DNA of 29,187 nucleotides from Dorea sp. CAG:317 (GCA_000433535.1 FR892666.1:1-29187), one strand, 5' to 3'. Positions 1 to 8,150 are shown, numbered from the stretch's first letter. Numbers and translations are program-made. Notes: generated by a model not told the origin, from the sequence alone.

Positions 1-22
1 TTGAATGTCCGCAAAATCCGTC

Positions 23-112
23 CTACATCATCCGTCCGCTGTGTTGCTCTGCATAGCGGATAGACAGTGACACCCCACTGCTGCATAAAATTGCTAAAAT
101 AAGATAAATCAT
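23..112 (-). pseudogene. Possible remnant of a DMT/EamA-like membrane transporter (N-terminal 29 codons, then stop)
   Basis: The frame starts with an ATG 23 bases after the ABC1-kinase stop codon, with a CGGAG purine stretch about 13 bases upstream. It encodes one hydrophobic segment beginning MIYLILAILCSSGVSL and then a charged stretch (RYAEQ). Clostridial EamA/DMT-family transporters often begin in this way. An in-frame TAG ends it after 29 residues, and only 22 bases remain before the window edge. It could be the broken start of a transporter, a very short membrane peptide, or chance. Calling it a remnant is inference from the N-terminal resemblance only; the rest of the gene, if any, lies outside the window. 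Confidence 0.3.
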
Positions 113-135
113 TCCTTTTATATAACTCCGTTTCT

Positions 136-1719
136 TTACTTCCCAGAAAAAATATGTTTCAAAAATACATACATCACAATTCCAAAAGCCATCAGATACC
201 CAAAGGCTCCAAGCGCCGGAATCCCCCAGATCTTCGGAGTCATATTTGTTGTACATATGATACTGGAGCTAATAAGAAGCGCCATAACCCAGAGTCCCAT
301 GACAACATTTCTGACCAGTCTCCGAAGAAGTCTCTCCAACTCGTGCGAGGCATGAAGATCCAGATTGATCTTTGTCTGCCCTTTCAAATATCCTTGCAAA
401 ATGTCATTGACCAGAGAGGGAATCCCCACTGCTTTGTGAATGGACCGATAGAGATTTTTACCTCCATCTTTTAATTCTTTCTTCCAGTTTTTCTCTTCCA
501 GAAGTTTCCCTGCAATATGTCTGGATGCGATTTCCACCATATTGATCTTTGGCGCAATATCGGCAAGCACCCCTTCCATATGCGTAAGTCCTCTTGCAAG
601 CATGGTCAGACCGTGCGGCATAATGATCTTATTTTCTTTCATAACTTCCATAAGTCTCATCATGACTTCTGCCACATCAATTTCTCCCAGATCCATCGTT
701 CCATACTGGGACAGAAGATTGCTGATATCATCATAGAGACAGCTTTGATCCGGCTTCTCCCTGAACTCGCCAAGAGCCATTACAACATCCTGAATCTGTC
801 CTACATCCGAGGTTGCAATCCCTTCAATCGCCCGTCCGATCAATTCACGATCCCGTTCCGTAAGTCTGCCCATCATCCCCATATCAATCCAGATAATTTT
901 TCCATCCCGTACCTTTACATTGCCCGGATGGGGATCAGCATGGAAAAATCCATCATCCATAACCTGTTTGATATAGTGATCCACCAGCTTCATTCCGATT
1001 TCTTCCAAATCGTAGCCTTGTTCCAGAAGCCATTGTTTATCATCAATGCTGCAGCCATCAATTTGTTCCATAACAAGAACTGCATGATTCGTATACTCAT
1101 CATACAGCTTCGGTACTCCCACAAAGGCTACTTCTTTATTCCTCTGTGCAAATTCTTTCATATTTGCCGCTTCCGTGAGAAAATTCATCTCTTCTCTCGC
1201 CACATCCCACAGTTCGTCCAGCACCATATCAAGATCCACCATATCTTTGATGCTCACTGGCGGAAGCAGCTTTACCGCCCGGTGAAGAAGCCCGATATCA
1301 CGCGCCATCACTTCATAGATTCCTTTGCGCTGAATCTTTATCACAACCGGCTCTCCGGTTTCAAGGCGGGCGCGATGAACCTGCGCAATAGATGCTGAGC
1401 CGATCGGGGTCTTTTCAATCTCTGAAAATATTTCCTGCCACGGACAATGATAGGCTTCATAAAGAACTTCTTCCACTTCCGCAAATGGCATCGGAGCAAC
1501 CTCCGACCGGAGACGCATCAATTCATCACAATACCGCTTGGGCAGAATATCCGAATGTAACGACATAATCTGTCCAAGCTTAATAAAGGTAGGTCCTAAA
1601 TCTTCTAATATAAGCCTCAGCTTCTCCGGGGATACTCCCCTTGTGATTCCGTGCTTTTTCAGCACTTCTGTCATTTCTCTAAGCCGGGCTCTGTATTCTC
1701 TTGATTCCTGACTGCTCAT
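136..1719 (-). CDS. ABC1/AarF/UbiB-family atypical protein kinase, membrane-anchored
   Basis: This 527-residue protein belongs to the ABC1/AarF/UbiB atypical kinase family, whose proteobacterial and mitochondrial members support ubiquinone synthesis or lipid homeostasis. The family signatures are visible in order: KLGQ at about residues 47-50, the Ala-rich loop SASIAQVH at 108-115, a VKIQ lysine at 128, the catalytic segment HADPHPGN at 260-267, and the metal-binding WIDMG at 277-281. Two hydrophobic helices at about 473-495 and 499-520 should anchor the C-terminus in the membrane. Its ATG overlaps the stop codon of the phasin-like gene by four bases, which suggests translational coupling. 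Clostridia of this type generally make no ubiquinone, so the substrate is unknown; a role in lipid or envelope metabolism is inference from the neighbouring lipid-kinase gene. Confidence 0.9.
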   Translation of the reverse strand: MSSQESREYRARLREMTEVLKKHGITRGVSPEKLRLILEDLGPTFIKLGQIMSLHSDILPKRYCDELMRLRSEVAPMPFAEVEEVLYEAYHCPWQEIFSEIEKTPIGSASIAQVHRARLETGEPVVIKIQRKGIYEVMARDIGLLHRAVKLLPPVSIKDMVDLDMVLDELWDVAREEMNFLTEAANMKEFAQRNKEVAFVGVPKLYDEYTNHAVLVMEQIDGCSIDDKQWLLEQGYDLEEIGMKLVDHYIKQVMDDGFFHADPHPGNVKVRDGKIIWIDMGMMGRLTERDRELIGRAIEGIATSDVGQIQDVVMALGEFREKPDQSCLYDDISNLLSQYGTMDLGEIDVAEVMMRLMEVMKENKIIMPHGLTMLARGLTHMEGVLADIAPKINMVEIASRHIAGKLLEEKNWKKELKDGGKNLYRSIHKAVGIPSLVNDILQGYLKGQTKINLDLHASHELERLLRRLVRNVVMGLWVMALLISSSIICTTNMTPKIWGIPALGAFGYLMAFGIVMYVFLKHIFSGK

Positions 1720-2006
1720 TTAAGAAGTCTCTCCTTCAATGCCTCTATCTGTTCCGGCGTCATTTTCTCCAATAATTCATCCAGCTCTTCAACAGGATCT
1801 GCTTTCTCGGTATTTTTAACATTCTCTTCCACTGTCTTTTTAATGTTATGCTTCAGTTCTTCATTCAAAGCTTTCCCCTGCTCTACGGTAAGCTCTCCTT
1901 TTTCCACTAAATCATCCAGAATTTCTTTTGACTTCTCTACCGTAGTTGCCGCAGCGCCGACTCCTGCCAATAATAATTTTTTTACGTTTTCTCCTAATCC
2001 TTCCAT
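1716..2006 (-). CDS. Phasin-like coiled-coil protein
   Basis: This 96-residue protein is rich in Glu, Lys and Leu and predicted to be almost wholly helical. A mildly hydrophobic N-terminal stretch (KKLLLAGVGAAATTVEKS) is followed by amphipathic heptads. The C-terminal motif MTPEQIEALKERL resembles the end of proteins annotated as phasin family or polyhydroxyalkanoate granule-associated. No catalytic motif is visible. The ATG has a GAGGAG site about nine bases upstream. The gene sits between dgkA and the ABC1 kinase and overlaps the kinase by four bases, so the two are probably made together. A structural or adaptor role at the membrane for the kinase is inference; PHA synthesis genes are not seen nearby. 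Confidence 0.75.
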   Translation of the reverse strand: MEGLGENVKKLLLAGVGAAATTVEKSKEILDDLVEKGELTVEQGKALNEELKHNIKKTVEENVKNTEKADPVEELDELLEKMTPEQIEALKERLLK

Positions 2007-2034
2007 GCCACATGCTCCTCTCTGTTTTCAAGTA

Positions 2035-2409
2035 TTATTTTAAAAAGCTTATGAGTTTTGGAACAAAAATAAGAAGCCCTGCCATAGCTGCCATGACAGC
2101 AGCAATCAGCACCGCCCCTGCCGCCGTATCCTTTGCAAGCTTTGCAAGTGGTTTCTTGTCTTCTGTCACAAGATCTACCACCGCTTCAATGGCGGTATTT
2201 ACAAGCTCCAGAGACAGAATGAGACCAAACAGCACCAGGCAGATGCACCACTCCGTGACAGAAATATGAAACAGAACACCTGCCACGACCACACACACTG
2301 CCGCAAAGCAGTGAATCTTCATATTCCTCTCCCCTCGGATTCCTGCAAAGATTCCTTCAAATGCATATCCAAAGCTCTTATACAATGGATTCTTCCCGGT
2401 TTTCTTCAT
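2035..2409 (-). CDS. dgkA: Diacylglycerol kinase / undecaprenol kinase family protein
   Basis: This 124-residue integral membrane protein matches the DgkA/UdpK family, which phosphorylates undecaprenol or diacylglycerol and so recycles the lipid carrier for cell-wall synthesis. Three hydrophobic helices are visible at about residues 33-50, 55-77 and 96-118. The family signature ELVNTAIE lies at 68-75, followed by KDTAAGAVL at 93-101. The length is typical. A TTG seven codons upstream (position 2430) would extend the frame, but the ATG at 2409 has a well-spaced AGAGGGTG ribosome site inside that extension, so I chose the ATG. In Gram-positives these proteins are usually undecaprenol kinases; that preference is family knowledge, not visible here. 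It leads a dgkA-phasin-ABC1 kinase group. Confidence 0.9.
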   Translation of the reverse strand: MKKTGKNPLYKSFGYAFEGIFAGIRGERNMKIHCFAAVCVVVAGVLFHISVTEWCICLVLFGLILSLELVNTAIEAVVDLVTEDKKPLAKLAKDTAAGAVLIAAVMAAMAGLLIFVPKLISFLK

Positions 2410-2441
2410 CTCATTCACCCTCTTGTCCAAGATTTATTCTT

Positions 2442-2447
2442 ATTATA
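2442..2447 (-). promoter_or_regulatory. -10 element for dgkA group
   Basis: A perfect TATAAT on the minus strand lies 32 bases upstream of the chosen dgkA start. The -35 region is weak (TGCACT at 17-base spacing), so only the -10 hexamer is marked. It suggests that dgkA and its followers can be transcribed separately from the tryptophan transporter operon. Confidence 0.45.
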
Positions 2448-2499
2448 CTACGATTGGAAACAAAAGTGCATTTTTTCAGATATTTTTAATAAAATAGTT

Positions 2500-3273
2500 C
2501 TAATTTCCATATTCGATGCTGATTTCATTGAACAGGCCAAGAAGCTGTTCCACAGACAGTTCCTCTTTTTCTTCCCCTTTTTTATCCAGAATTACATTTC
2601 CCTGATGCATCATCAGCAATCGATTTCCATATTCTACGGCGTATCTCAGATTATGGGTAACCATGATCGTTGTGAGCTTTTTTTCTCTTACAATCTGCTC
2701 TGTAAGCTCCATAATCCGGTCTGCCGTTTTCGGATCTAACGCGGCTGTATGTTCATCCAGAATAAGGAAATCAACCGGCGTCATCACAGACATCAGAAGT
2801 GCCATAGCCTGGCGTTGTCCGCCGGACAACGCTCCTACTTTCACGTTTAGTTTATCCTCCAAACCAAGATTTAATTTTCTTAATTCTTCCCGGTAAGCAT
2901 TGATTCTTGCTTTATTTGTCCCTTTGGTAAGACCGAAGCATTTTCCCTTATGATCTGCAAGAGACAGATTCTCCAAAATCGTCATGGAAGGACAGGTTCC
3001 CATTGCAGGATTCTGATATACCCTGCCAATTTTTCTATTTCGTTTATACTCTTTTTCTTTCGTAATATCCCTTCCCTGCATTAAGATCTGCCCGGATTCT
3101 ACCGGAATGCTTCCACAGATAATATTGAGCATAGATGTCTTACCGGAACCATTACTCCCAACAACCGATACAAATTCTCCTTCTTCTATTGTCAGATCAA
3201 ATCCATCAAAGAGGCACATCTCATTTACCGTGCCGGAATGATAATATTTATTGATGTTTTTTAATTCAAGCAT
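2500..3273 (-). CDS. ABC transporter ATP-binding protein, TrpX-type tryptophan uptake system
   Basis: This 257-residue ATPase subunit has Walker A GSNGSGKT at residues 39-46, a Q-loop glutamine at 87, the signature LSGGQ at 149-153, Walker B LILDE at 170-174 and the switch histidine in VTHN at about 207. It resembles the ATPases paired with BPD_transp_2 permeases and TrpX-type binding proteins. The ATG directly follows the permease stop codon with one base between them, so it is co-translated as the last gene of a binding protein-permease-ATPase operon behind a tryptophan T-box. Uptake of tryptophan is inferred from that leader; the protein itself does not show the substrate. Homologues are sometimes called TrpZ. 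Confidence 0.9.
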   Translation of the reverse strand: MLELKNINKYYHSGTVNEMCLFDGFDLTIEEGEFVSVVGSNGSGKTSMLNIICGSIPVESGQILMQGRDITKEKEYKRNRKIGRVYQNPAMGTCPSMTILENLSLADHKGKCFGLTKGTNKARINAYREELRKLNLGLEDKLNVKVGALSGGQRQAMALLMSVMTPVDFLILDEHTAALDPKTADRIMELTEQIVREKKLTTIMVTHNLRYAVEYGNRLLMMHQGNVILDKKGEEKEELSVEQLLGLFNEISIEYGN

Positions 3274-3274
3274 A

Positions 3275-4147
3275 TTATTCCGCCTTTCTTTTTCTCTCCA
3301 TACTCAATATCAGAATCACCAGAAACAGAACCGCTGTGATCAGCTTCATTGCATTCGGCTCAAAATTCTTTAATGCCACAGCAACACACGCCTTATAGAT
3401 TACGGAACCTGCCAACACTGCTGTCGTTGTCTTCACCACAGTGAGTTTCCTGAAAATGCTCGTTCCGATGATCACGCTTGCAAGCCCAATGACAATCGCT
3501 CCTGTTCCCATAGAGATTTCAAATACGCGCTCCTCCTGTGCAAAAATGCAACCGGCAAGAGCAGTAAGGCCATTGGCAAGCGCAAGCCCGAGAATCTTCA
3601 CATTTCCCTGATCTTTTGCCAGCGCAGTTACAAGCGCATCATTGTCTCCCGCCGCTCTTAAGAGATACCCGGACTTTGTCTTAAGATAAAGATCCAGAAG
3701 GATTTTGCAGATTACCGCCAACAGAAGCACGATCAACAATGTACTGTATGGTTTCACAGCATCCGGAAAATATTCGGACACTCGATCATTTCTAAAGATT
3801 GTTTTCTGCGAAAAAAGCGGTACATTGGACGTTCCTGCAATATAGAGATTGATAGACCAAAGCGCGGTCATCATAATAATTCCTGATAACAGATCCCTGA
3901 CTTTCCCTTTCACATGAATGACGCCGGTACACACTCCGGCAAGCGCACCCGCCAAAAAGGATGCCGCAAGTGTGAGAAACGGAGAAATTCCTCTTGTGAG
4001 AAGTGCAGCTGTTACAGCTGCACCCAGAGGGAAACTTCCATCTACTGTAAGATCCGGAAAATCCAATATTTTATATGTGATATACACTCCTAATGCCAGA
4101 ATTCCATAAATCAAACCCTGCTCGATAATCGTTATTACAAAATCCAT
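3275..4147 (-). CDS. ABC transporter permease, TrpX-type tryptophan uptake system
   Basis: This 290-residue polytopic membrane protein of the BPD_transp_2 (LivH-like) family has the characteristic early motif DLTVDGSFPLGAA near residues 32-44 and about eight hydrophobic segments through to the C-terminus, which ends in a basic tail (MERKRKAE). An upstream GTG would add twelve residues, but that extension runs into the binding-protein gene. The ATG at 4147 has a perfect GGAGG seven bases ahead and lies 16 bases after the binding-protein stop, so it is the better start. It forms the membrane channel for the lipoprotein and ATPase encoded on either side. Homologues in T-box-regulated tryptophan loci are sometimes called TrpY. 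Confidence 0.9.
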   Translation of the reverse strand: MDFVITIIEQGLIYGILALGVYITYKILDFPDLTVDGSFPLGAAVTAALLTRGISPFLTLAASFLAGALAGVCTGVIHVKGKVRDLLSGIIMMTALWSINLYIAGTSNVPLFSQKTIFRNDRVSEYFPDAVKPYSTLLIVLLLAVICKILLDLYLKTKSGYLLRAAGDNDALVTALAKDQGNVKILGLALANGLTALAGCIFAQEERVFEISMGTGAIVIGLASVIIGTSIFRKLTVVKTTTAVLAGSVIYKACVAVALKNFEPNAMKLITAVLFLVILILSMERKRKAE

Positions 4148-4163
4148 GAATCTGCCTCCTGCT

Positions 4164-5183
4164 CTACTCTGCAGTAATCTCACTGAAATTTTCTACTGCA
4201 TTTTTTAATAAATCTTCCGGAACTGTAATTCCAAGATCTGAAGCTACTTTTGCATTTACATAGAAGCCCGGCTCTGTAATGGTCTCAAAATTCAATTCAG
4301 AGGCTTTTTTCTCTCCCTTTAATACCTGTGCTGCCATCTTACCGGTCTGTTCTCCAAGAGCAATGTAGTCAATTCCTTCTGCTGCCAGACAGCCGATTTT
4401 CACCTGTTCGATCTCACTTCCAAAGACCGGGATCTTCTTCTCATTTGCCTTATCTAAGATTGTGCTCAAAGAAGATACTACGGTATTGTCTGTCAGGTTT
4501 GTCATACAATCTACCTCACTTAACAGTTCATCTGCTGCCAGCGGAATGTCTGCGGTTGCCGTAATTCCTTTGGTCACCAGCTGGAACCCGTAGTCTCCTG
4601 ACAACTTTTCGTACTCTTCAATCGCAGATACAGAATTTGCTTCGCTGGTCGTATACATGATTCCAAGCTTCTTCGCATCCGGAAGCATCTGACGCATCAT
4701 CTGAAGCTGAGCTTCAATCGGAAGCTTATCGGAAGTACCTGTAACCTCACCTGCCGGCGCCCCTTCTTCATCCGCAAGCTCTGCCGCCACCGGATCTGTC
4801 ACTGCTGTGTAGATAACCGGAATCTCAGAATCCATTGCTGCGTTATAGGCACTTTGTGCTGCCGGAGTTGCAATCGCACAGATCATATCTACCTGAGCTG
4901 ATACAAAGCTGTCAGAGATCTGTCCTGCTGTTCCCATATCTGCCGCCGCATTTTTATATTGCACAGTCAGATTCTCACCCTCTGTAATTCCTTCACTTTC
5001 AAGTCCCTTAAGGAATCCTTCCCGGCAGTTATCAAGAGAGCCATGCTCCGCAAACTGCTCGATTCCAATAGTATAGCTTTCCTTACCATCCGCAGTTTTC
5101 TCTTCGGATTGCTTGGAACACCCTGTTGCTGCTACTGTCATCATTGCCAACGTTACCACTGCTGCTACTACTTTTTTCTTCAT
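4164..5183 (-). CDS. trpX: TrpX-type ABC transporter substrate-binding lipoprotein (tryptophan)
   Basis: This 339-residue extracellular lipoprotein has a type II signal peptide (KKK start, hydrophobic core, lipobox ATGC with the lipidated Cys at about 22) followed by a periplasmic-binding fold of the DUF534/ABC_sub_bind family. Motifs such as TPAAQSAYNA, YTAVTDPVAAEL and the later LGEQTGKMAAQVLKG are typical of TrpX-like proteins. The ribosome site AAAGGAG sits eight bases before the ATG. It is the first gene after a complete T-box leader whose predicted specifier codon is UGG, which makes tryptophan the likely ligand; that assignment rests on the leader, not on the binding residues. Expression should rise when uncharged tRNA-Trp accumulates. 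Confidence 0.9.
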   Translation of the reverse strand: MKKKVVAAVVTLAMMTVAATGCSKQSEEKTADGKESYTIGIEQFAEHGSLDNCREGFLKGLESEGITEGENLTVQYKNAAADMGTAGQISDSFVSAQVDMICAIATPAAQSAYNAAMDSEIPVIYTAVTDPVAAELADEEGAPAGEVTGTSDKLPIEAQLQMMRQMLPDAKKLGIMYTTSEANSVSAIEEYEKLSGDYGFQLVTKGITATADIPLAADELLSEVDCMTNLTDNTVVSSLSTILDKANEKKIPVFGSEIEQVKIGCLAAEGIDYIALGEQTGKMAAQVLKGEKKASELNFETITEPGFYVNAKVASDLGITVPEDLLKNAVENFSEITAE

Positions 5184-5298
5184 AATTTCATTCTCCTTTT
5201 TACTGCTGTTTTACACATCTTACTGTGCTGCTACGATCTGTTAGGAGAGAAAATGTTCGGGACCGGTGTGCGGATAATAACAGAATTTCCTATTACGT

Positions 5299-5332
5299 AA
5301 AAAACCGCCTCAAACCTTACGGTTTGAGACGG
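5299..5332 (-). terminator. T-box-controlled intrinsic terminator
   Basis: A 12-bp stem (5305-5316 with 5321-5332, one G-U pair) closes on a GTAA tetraloop and is followed by six Ts in the transcript. Its 5' arm includes the CGTCTCAA strand (5324-5331) needed for the antiterminator, so the two folds exclude each other. Confidence 0.9.
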
Positions 5333-5580
5333 TAATAATTAAAATTATTATTATCGCGGTACCACTCAAATTGACGAATTGTCCACTTTCTCATGTACTA
5401 ACATACACTCCTGATTGATAACGGGTTCGGTTCCCGACAAGTCCTACTCTTCTCACTCCTGTACGAAACAAGAATTTCAGCCTGCCCTCGAAAGGCCATT
5501 CACTTATCTGCTTCATACAGCAATCCCACCACCTGCTGTTCTCTGGAATGTCACGTAATAAGCTACTCTTCTTTCTCAAC
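5299..5580 (-). promoter_or_regulatory. T-box leader, predicted tRNA-Trp specific (UGG specifier)
   Basis: The roughly 280-base leader of the trpX operon shows the T-box layout on the minus strand. Stem I begins near GAGAAAGAAGAGTAGC and includes an apical GGTGGTGGGATTGC region. The specifier segment reads GTGAA-TGG-CC with UGG at plus-strand 5496-5498. The conserved core GAGTGGTACCGCG lies at 5354-5367, followed by a terminator. The usual AGGG before the TGG bulge is TTGAG here, and the opposite strand is CTCAA instead of CCCT, so antiterminator pairing (5365-5369 with 5324-5328) is kept. The bulge base pairing with the tRNA discriminator is U. Uncharged tRNA-Trp should stabilise the antiterminator and switch on the transporter. 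The codon call rests on manual folding. Confidence 0.9.
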
Positions 5581-5602
5581 GGTTTTTTTATTTATGTTCA
5601 TC

Positions 5603-5631
5603 ACTTTACTGTATGAAATTGAATTTGTCAA
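5603..5631 (-). promoter_or_regulatory. Promoter of the T-box/trpX operon
   Basis: A perfect TTGACA (5626-5631) is spaced 17 bases from TAAAGT (5603-5608). It lies about 55 bases after the feoAB stop codon and just ahead of the T-box stem I, as expected for a sigma-A-type promoter of the leader. Confidence 0.75.
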
Positions 5632-5686
5632 TACTTTTTTCAAATTCTTTTTTATTTTCTGTTTTTTTAACTGTAGCCTGTTCAAA

Positions 5687-8017
5687 CTATAGGAACATAC
5701 CGATCTGATATACTGCAAAAGCAGCAAGCCACGCAATCACACATTGTCCGATCACCATGAGTGTTGCCCATTTTCCTCCAAGCTCACGCTTCACAGACGC
5801 AATTGCAGCCACACAAGGCGTATAAAGAAGGCAGAATACAAGAAGTGAACCTGCCCCCACAGCGGTAAGCGTACTCTGTAATGCTTCTGTGCTTCCAAAT
5901 AATACTGTCAGGGAAGACACCACACTCTCCTTCGCCATAAATCCTGAGATCAGCGCAGTCACAATCCTCCAGTCTCCAAAACCGGTCGGGACAAATATAG
6001 GAGCAAGAACCCCTGCAAAAAGCGCAAGAATACTGTTTTGTGAATCTGATACCATATTCAGTCCCGTATCAAAATTCTGCAGGAACCAGATTAAAATAGT
6101 TGCCAGGAAAATTACCGTAAATGCTCTCTGGAGGAAATCTTTTGCCTTATCCCACAGCAAATGCAGCACATTTTTTGCCCCCGGCAATCGATAATTCGGA
6201 AGCTCCATAACAAACGGAACCGCCTCACCTTTGAAGGTTGTCTTTTTGAAGATCAACGCCATCACAATTCCCATTACAATTCCAAATACATAGAGGGCTA
6301 TCATAACAAGCGCGCCTTTTCCCGGGAAAAATGCCGCAGTAAAAAATGCATAGATTGGAAGCTTCGCGGTACAGCTCATAAACGGAGTTAAAAGAATCGT
6401 CATCTTCCTGTCTCGTTCTGACGGAAGCGTCCTGCTTGCCATAACCCCCGGAACCGTACATCCGAAACCAACCAGCATAGGGACAATACTTCTTCCCGAC
6501 AAGCCTAATTTACGCAGAAGTTTATCCATGATAAATGCGACACGCGCCATATAACCACTGTCTTCCAGCATTGACAGAAAGAAAAACAAGGTGACAATAA
6601 TCGGCAGAAAGCTCAAAACACCACCGACACCGTTGAAGATTCCGTCAATCACAAGGGAATGCACAACATGATTCACATTTGCCGCTGTCATCGCCTGATC
6701 TGCCATGCCGGTCAGCTCTTCAATTCCTGATTCCAGCACCCCTTGAAGGAAAGCACCTATCACATTGAAGGTCAGCCAGAACACTAACCCCATAATACCG
6801 ATAAATGCCGGGATTCCCGTATATTTTCCTGTAAGGAAACGGTCGATCTTTCTACTTCTGAGTCGTTCTTTACTTTCTCTTGGTTTTATGACCGTTTCAC
6901 TGCATACACTTTCTATGTAGTCAAAACGCATCTGAGCAACTGCCGCCGCACGGTCCATCCCCGTCTCTTCCTCGGTCTGTCTGGCGATATCCGTCAGCAG
7001 ATTCTGCTCATTTTCCGTCAGTTCCAGCTGCTCCAGAATCTTCGCATCCCCTTCCAGAATCTTGCTTGCAGCAAACCGAACAGGAATACCGGTCATCTGC
7101 GCATGGTCTTCGATCAAATGCATAACTGCATGAAGTCCCCGATGAATCCCCTCTTCTTTCTTACAGAAATCCGTATCCATCGGACGCTCCTGATATTTTG
7201 CCACGTGAACAGCATGACGCACCAACTCTTCGATTCCTTCTCCTTTCACCGCAGAAATCGGAATCACCGGAACTCCGAGCGCCTCCTCCATCTCATTAAC
7301 CATAACAGAACCGTCATTTTCTCTTAGTTCATCCATCATGTTTAACGCTACTACCATTGGAAATCCCAGTTCCAGAAGCTGCATCGTCAGATAAAGATTC
7401 CGCTCAATATTCGTTGCATCTACAATGTTGATAATTCCCTTTGGCTTCTCACGGATAACAAATTCTCTGGTCACAATCTCTTCACTACTGTAAGGAGACA
7501 TAGAATAAATTCCGGGAAGATCTGTAAGCAACGTATTATCATAGCCTCTGATCACACCATCCTTGCGGTCCACCGTTACACCCGGGAAATTTCCCACGTG
7601 CTGCTTCGAGCCTGTCAACTGGTTAAACAGTGTTGTCTTCCCACAGTTTTGGTTGCCCACAAGTGCAAAAGTAAGCGTCACATCATCCGGAAGCGGATTT
7701 TCTTCTTTCCGGTCGTGGAATTTGCCACCTTCACCGTAGCCGGGATGATGCTTCTCCACTCTTAATTCTGTATTTTCACTTTTTTTCGGCTTATGTGCTT
7801 CGCTGATTTCGATATTTTCGGCATCTGCCAGACGAATAGACAACTCATATCCGTGAATTCGAAGTTCTACCGGGTCCCCCATTGGCGCATACTTCACGAC
7901 GGTCACTTCCGTTCCCTGAATCAGCCCCATGTCAAGGAAATGCTGACGAAGGGCGCCTTTGCCTCCTACTGACAATATGGTCGCAGTATCGCCGATCTGC
8001 AATTCACTCAGTTTCAT
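5687..8017 (-). CDS. feoB: Ferrous iron transporter, FeoA-FeoB fusion
   Basis: This 776-residue protein joins an N-terminal FeoA domain (about residues 1-75, SH3-like) by a charged linker to a full FeoB. The FeoB GTPase shows G1 GNQNCGKT at 121-128, G3 DLPG at 166-169, G4 NMMD at 226-229 and G5 SAV near 255. The membrane part carries two Gate regions with the conserved cysteine motifs GCTVPG and LLYTPC. It imports Fe2+ across the plasma membrane, driven or gated by GTP. A TTG six codons upstream overlaps the GAGGAG ribosome site, so the ATG at 8017 is chosen. No FeoC or small Cys-rich partner gene follows. A palindrome across its promoter is a candidate site for a metal-responsive repressor. 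Confidence 0.95.
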   Translation of the reverse strand: MKLSELQIGDTATILSVGGKGALRQHFLDMGLIQGTEVTVVKYAPMGDPVELRIHGYELSIRLADAENIEISEAHKPKKSENTELRVEKHHPGYGEGGKFHDRKEENPLPDDVTLTFALVGNQNCGKTTLFNQLTGSKQHVGNFPGVTVDRKDGVIRGYDNTLLTDLPGIYSMSPYSSEEIVTREFVIREKPKGIINIVDATNIERNLYLTMQLLELGFPMVVALNMMDELRENDGSVMVNEMEEALGVPVIPISAVKGEGIEELVRHAVHVAKYQERPMDTDFCKKEEGIHRGLHAVMHLIEDHAQMTGIPVRFAASKILEGDAKILEQLELTENEQNLLTDIARQTEEETGMDRAAAVAQMRFDYIESVCSETVIKPRESKERLRSRKIDRFLTGKYTGIPAFIGIMGLVFWLTFNVIGAFLQGVLESGIEELTGMADQAMTAANVNHVVHSLVIDGIFNGVGGVLSFLPIIVTLFFFLSMLEDSGYMARVAFIMDKLLRKLGLSGRSIVPMLVGFGCTVPGVMASRTLPSERDRKMTILLTPFMSCTAKLPIYAFFTAAFFPGKGALVMIALYVFGIVMGIVMALIFKKTTFKGEAVPFVMELPNYRLPGAKNVLHLLWDKAKDFLQRAFTVIFLATILIWFLQNFDTGLNMVSDSQNSILALFAGVLAPIFVPTGFGDWRIVTALISGFMAKESVVSSLTVLFGSTEALQSTLTAVGAGSLLVFCLLYTPCVAAIASVKRELGGKWATLMVIGQCVIAWLAAFAVYQIGMFL

Positions 8018-8081
8018 ATCTATTCCACTCCTCAAATTTATCTCTCTATTATTTTGATAACTTTTCTCATTTATCCGTTTT

Positions 8082-8110
8082 ATTCTACCACTATTCCTAT
8101 CATTTGTCCA
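8082..8110 (-). promoter_or_regulatory. feoAB promoter
   Basis: TGGACA (8105-8110) and TAGAAT (8082-8087) are separated by 17 bases on the minus strand. They lie about 65 bases before the feoAB ATG, downstream of the niaR terminator. Confidence 0.7.
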
Positions 8111-8116
8111 GACAAA
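8103..8116. promoter_or_regulatory. Candidate operator overlapping the feoAB -35
   Basis: The perfect inverted repeat TTTGTC-CA-GACAAA covers the -35 hexamer of the feoAB promoter. Its position suits repression. Ferrous transporters in Firmicutes are commonly controlled by Fur or DtxR/MntR-type proteins, but this palindrome is not a clear match to a consensus I know, so the regulator is unassigned. Confidence 0.4.
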
Positions 8117-8150
8117 ATTAACTTCTCAAAACCATGAACTATGCTGTTTT

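Noticed and set aside
517..1398. Plus-strand reading frame of 293 codons
   Set aside because: It lies wholly antisense to the ABC1-kinase gene, which has every family motif. The frame is rich in His, Phe and Ile without domain features and has no promoter or ribosome site.
2410..2430. Upstream TTG start for the DgkA-like protein
   Set aside because: The stretch contains the ribosome site for the ATG at 2409.
2448..2499. Terminator between the ABC ATPase gene and dgkA
   Set aside because: Only a weak, AT-only stem is visible, so read-through into dgkA is possible and no terminator is claimed.
5391..5579. Minus-strand reading frame of 62 codons before trpX, considered as a leader peptide
   Set aside because: It falls inside the structured T-box RNA and follows the pairing elements; the T-box explains the sequence fully.
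5632..5686. Terminator after feoAB
   Set aside because: The segment is A-rich with no convincing stem followed by Ts in the transcript.
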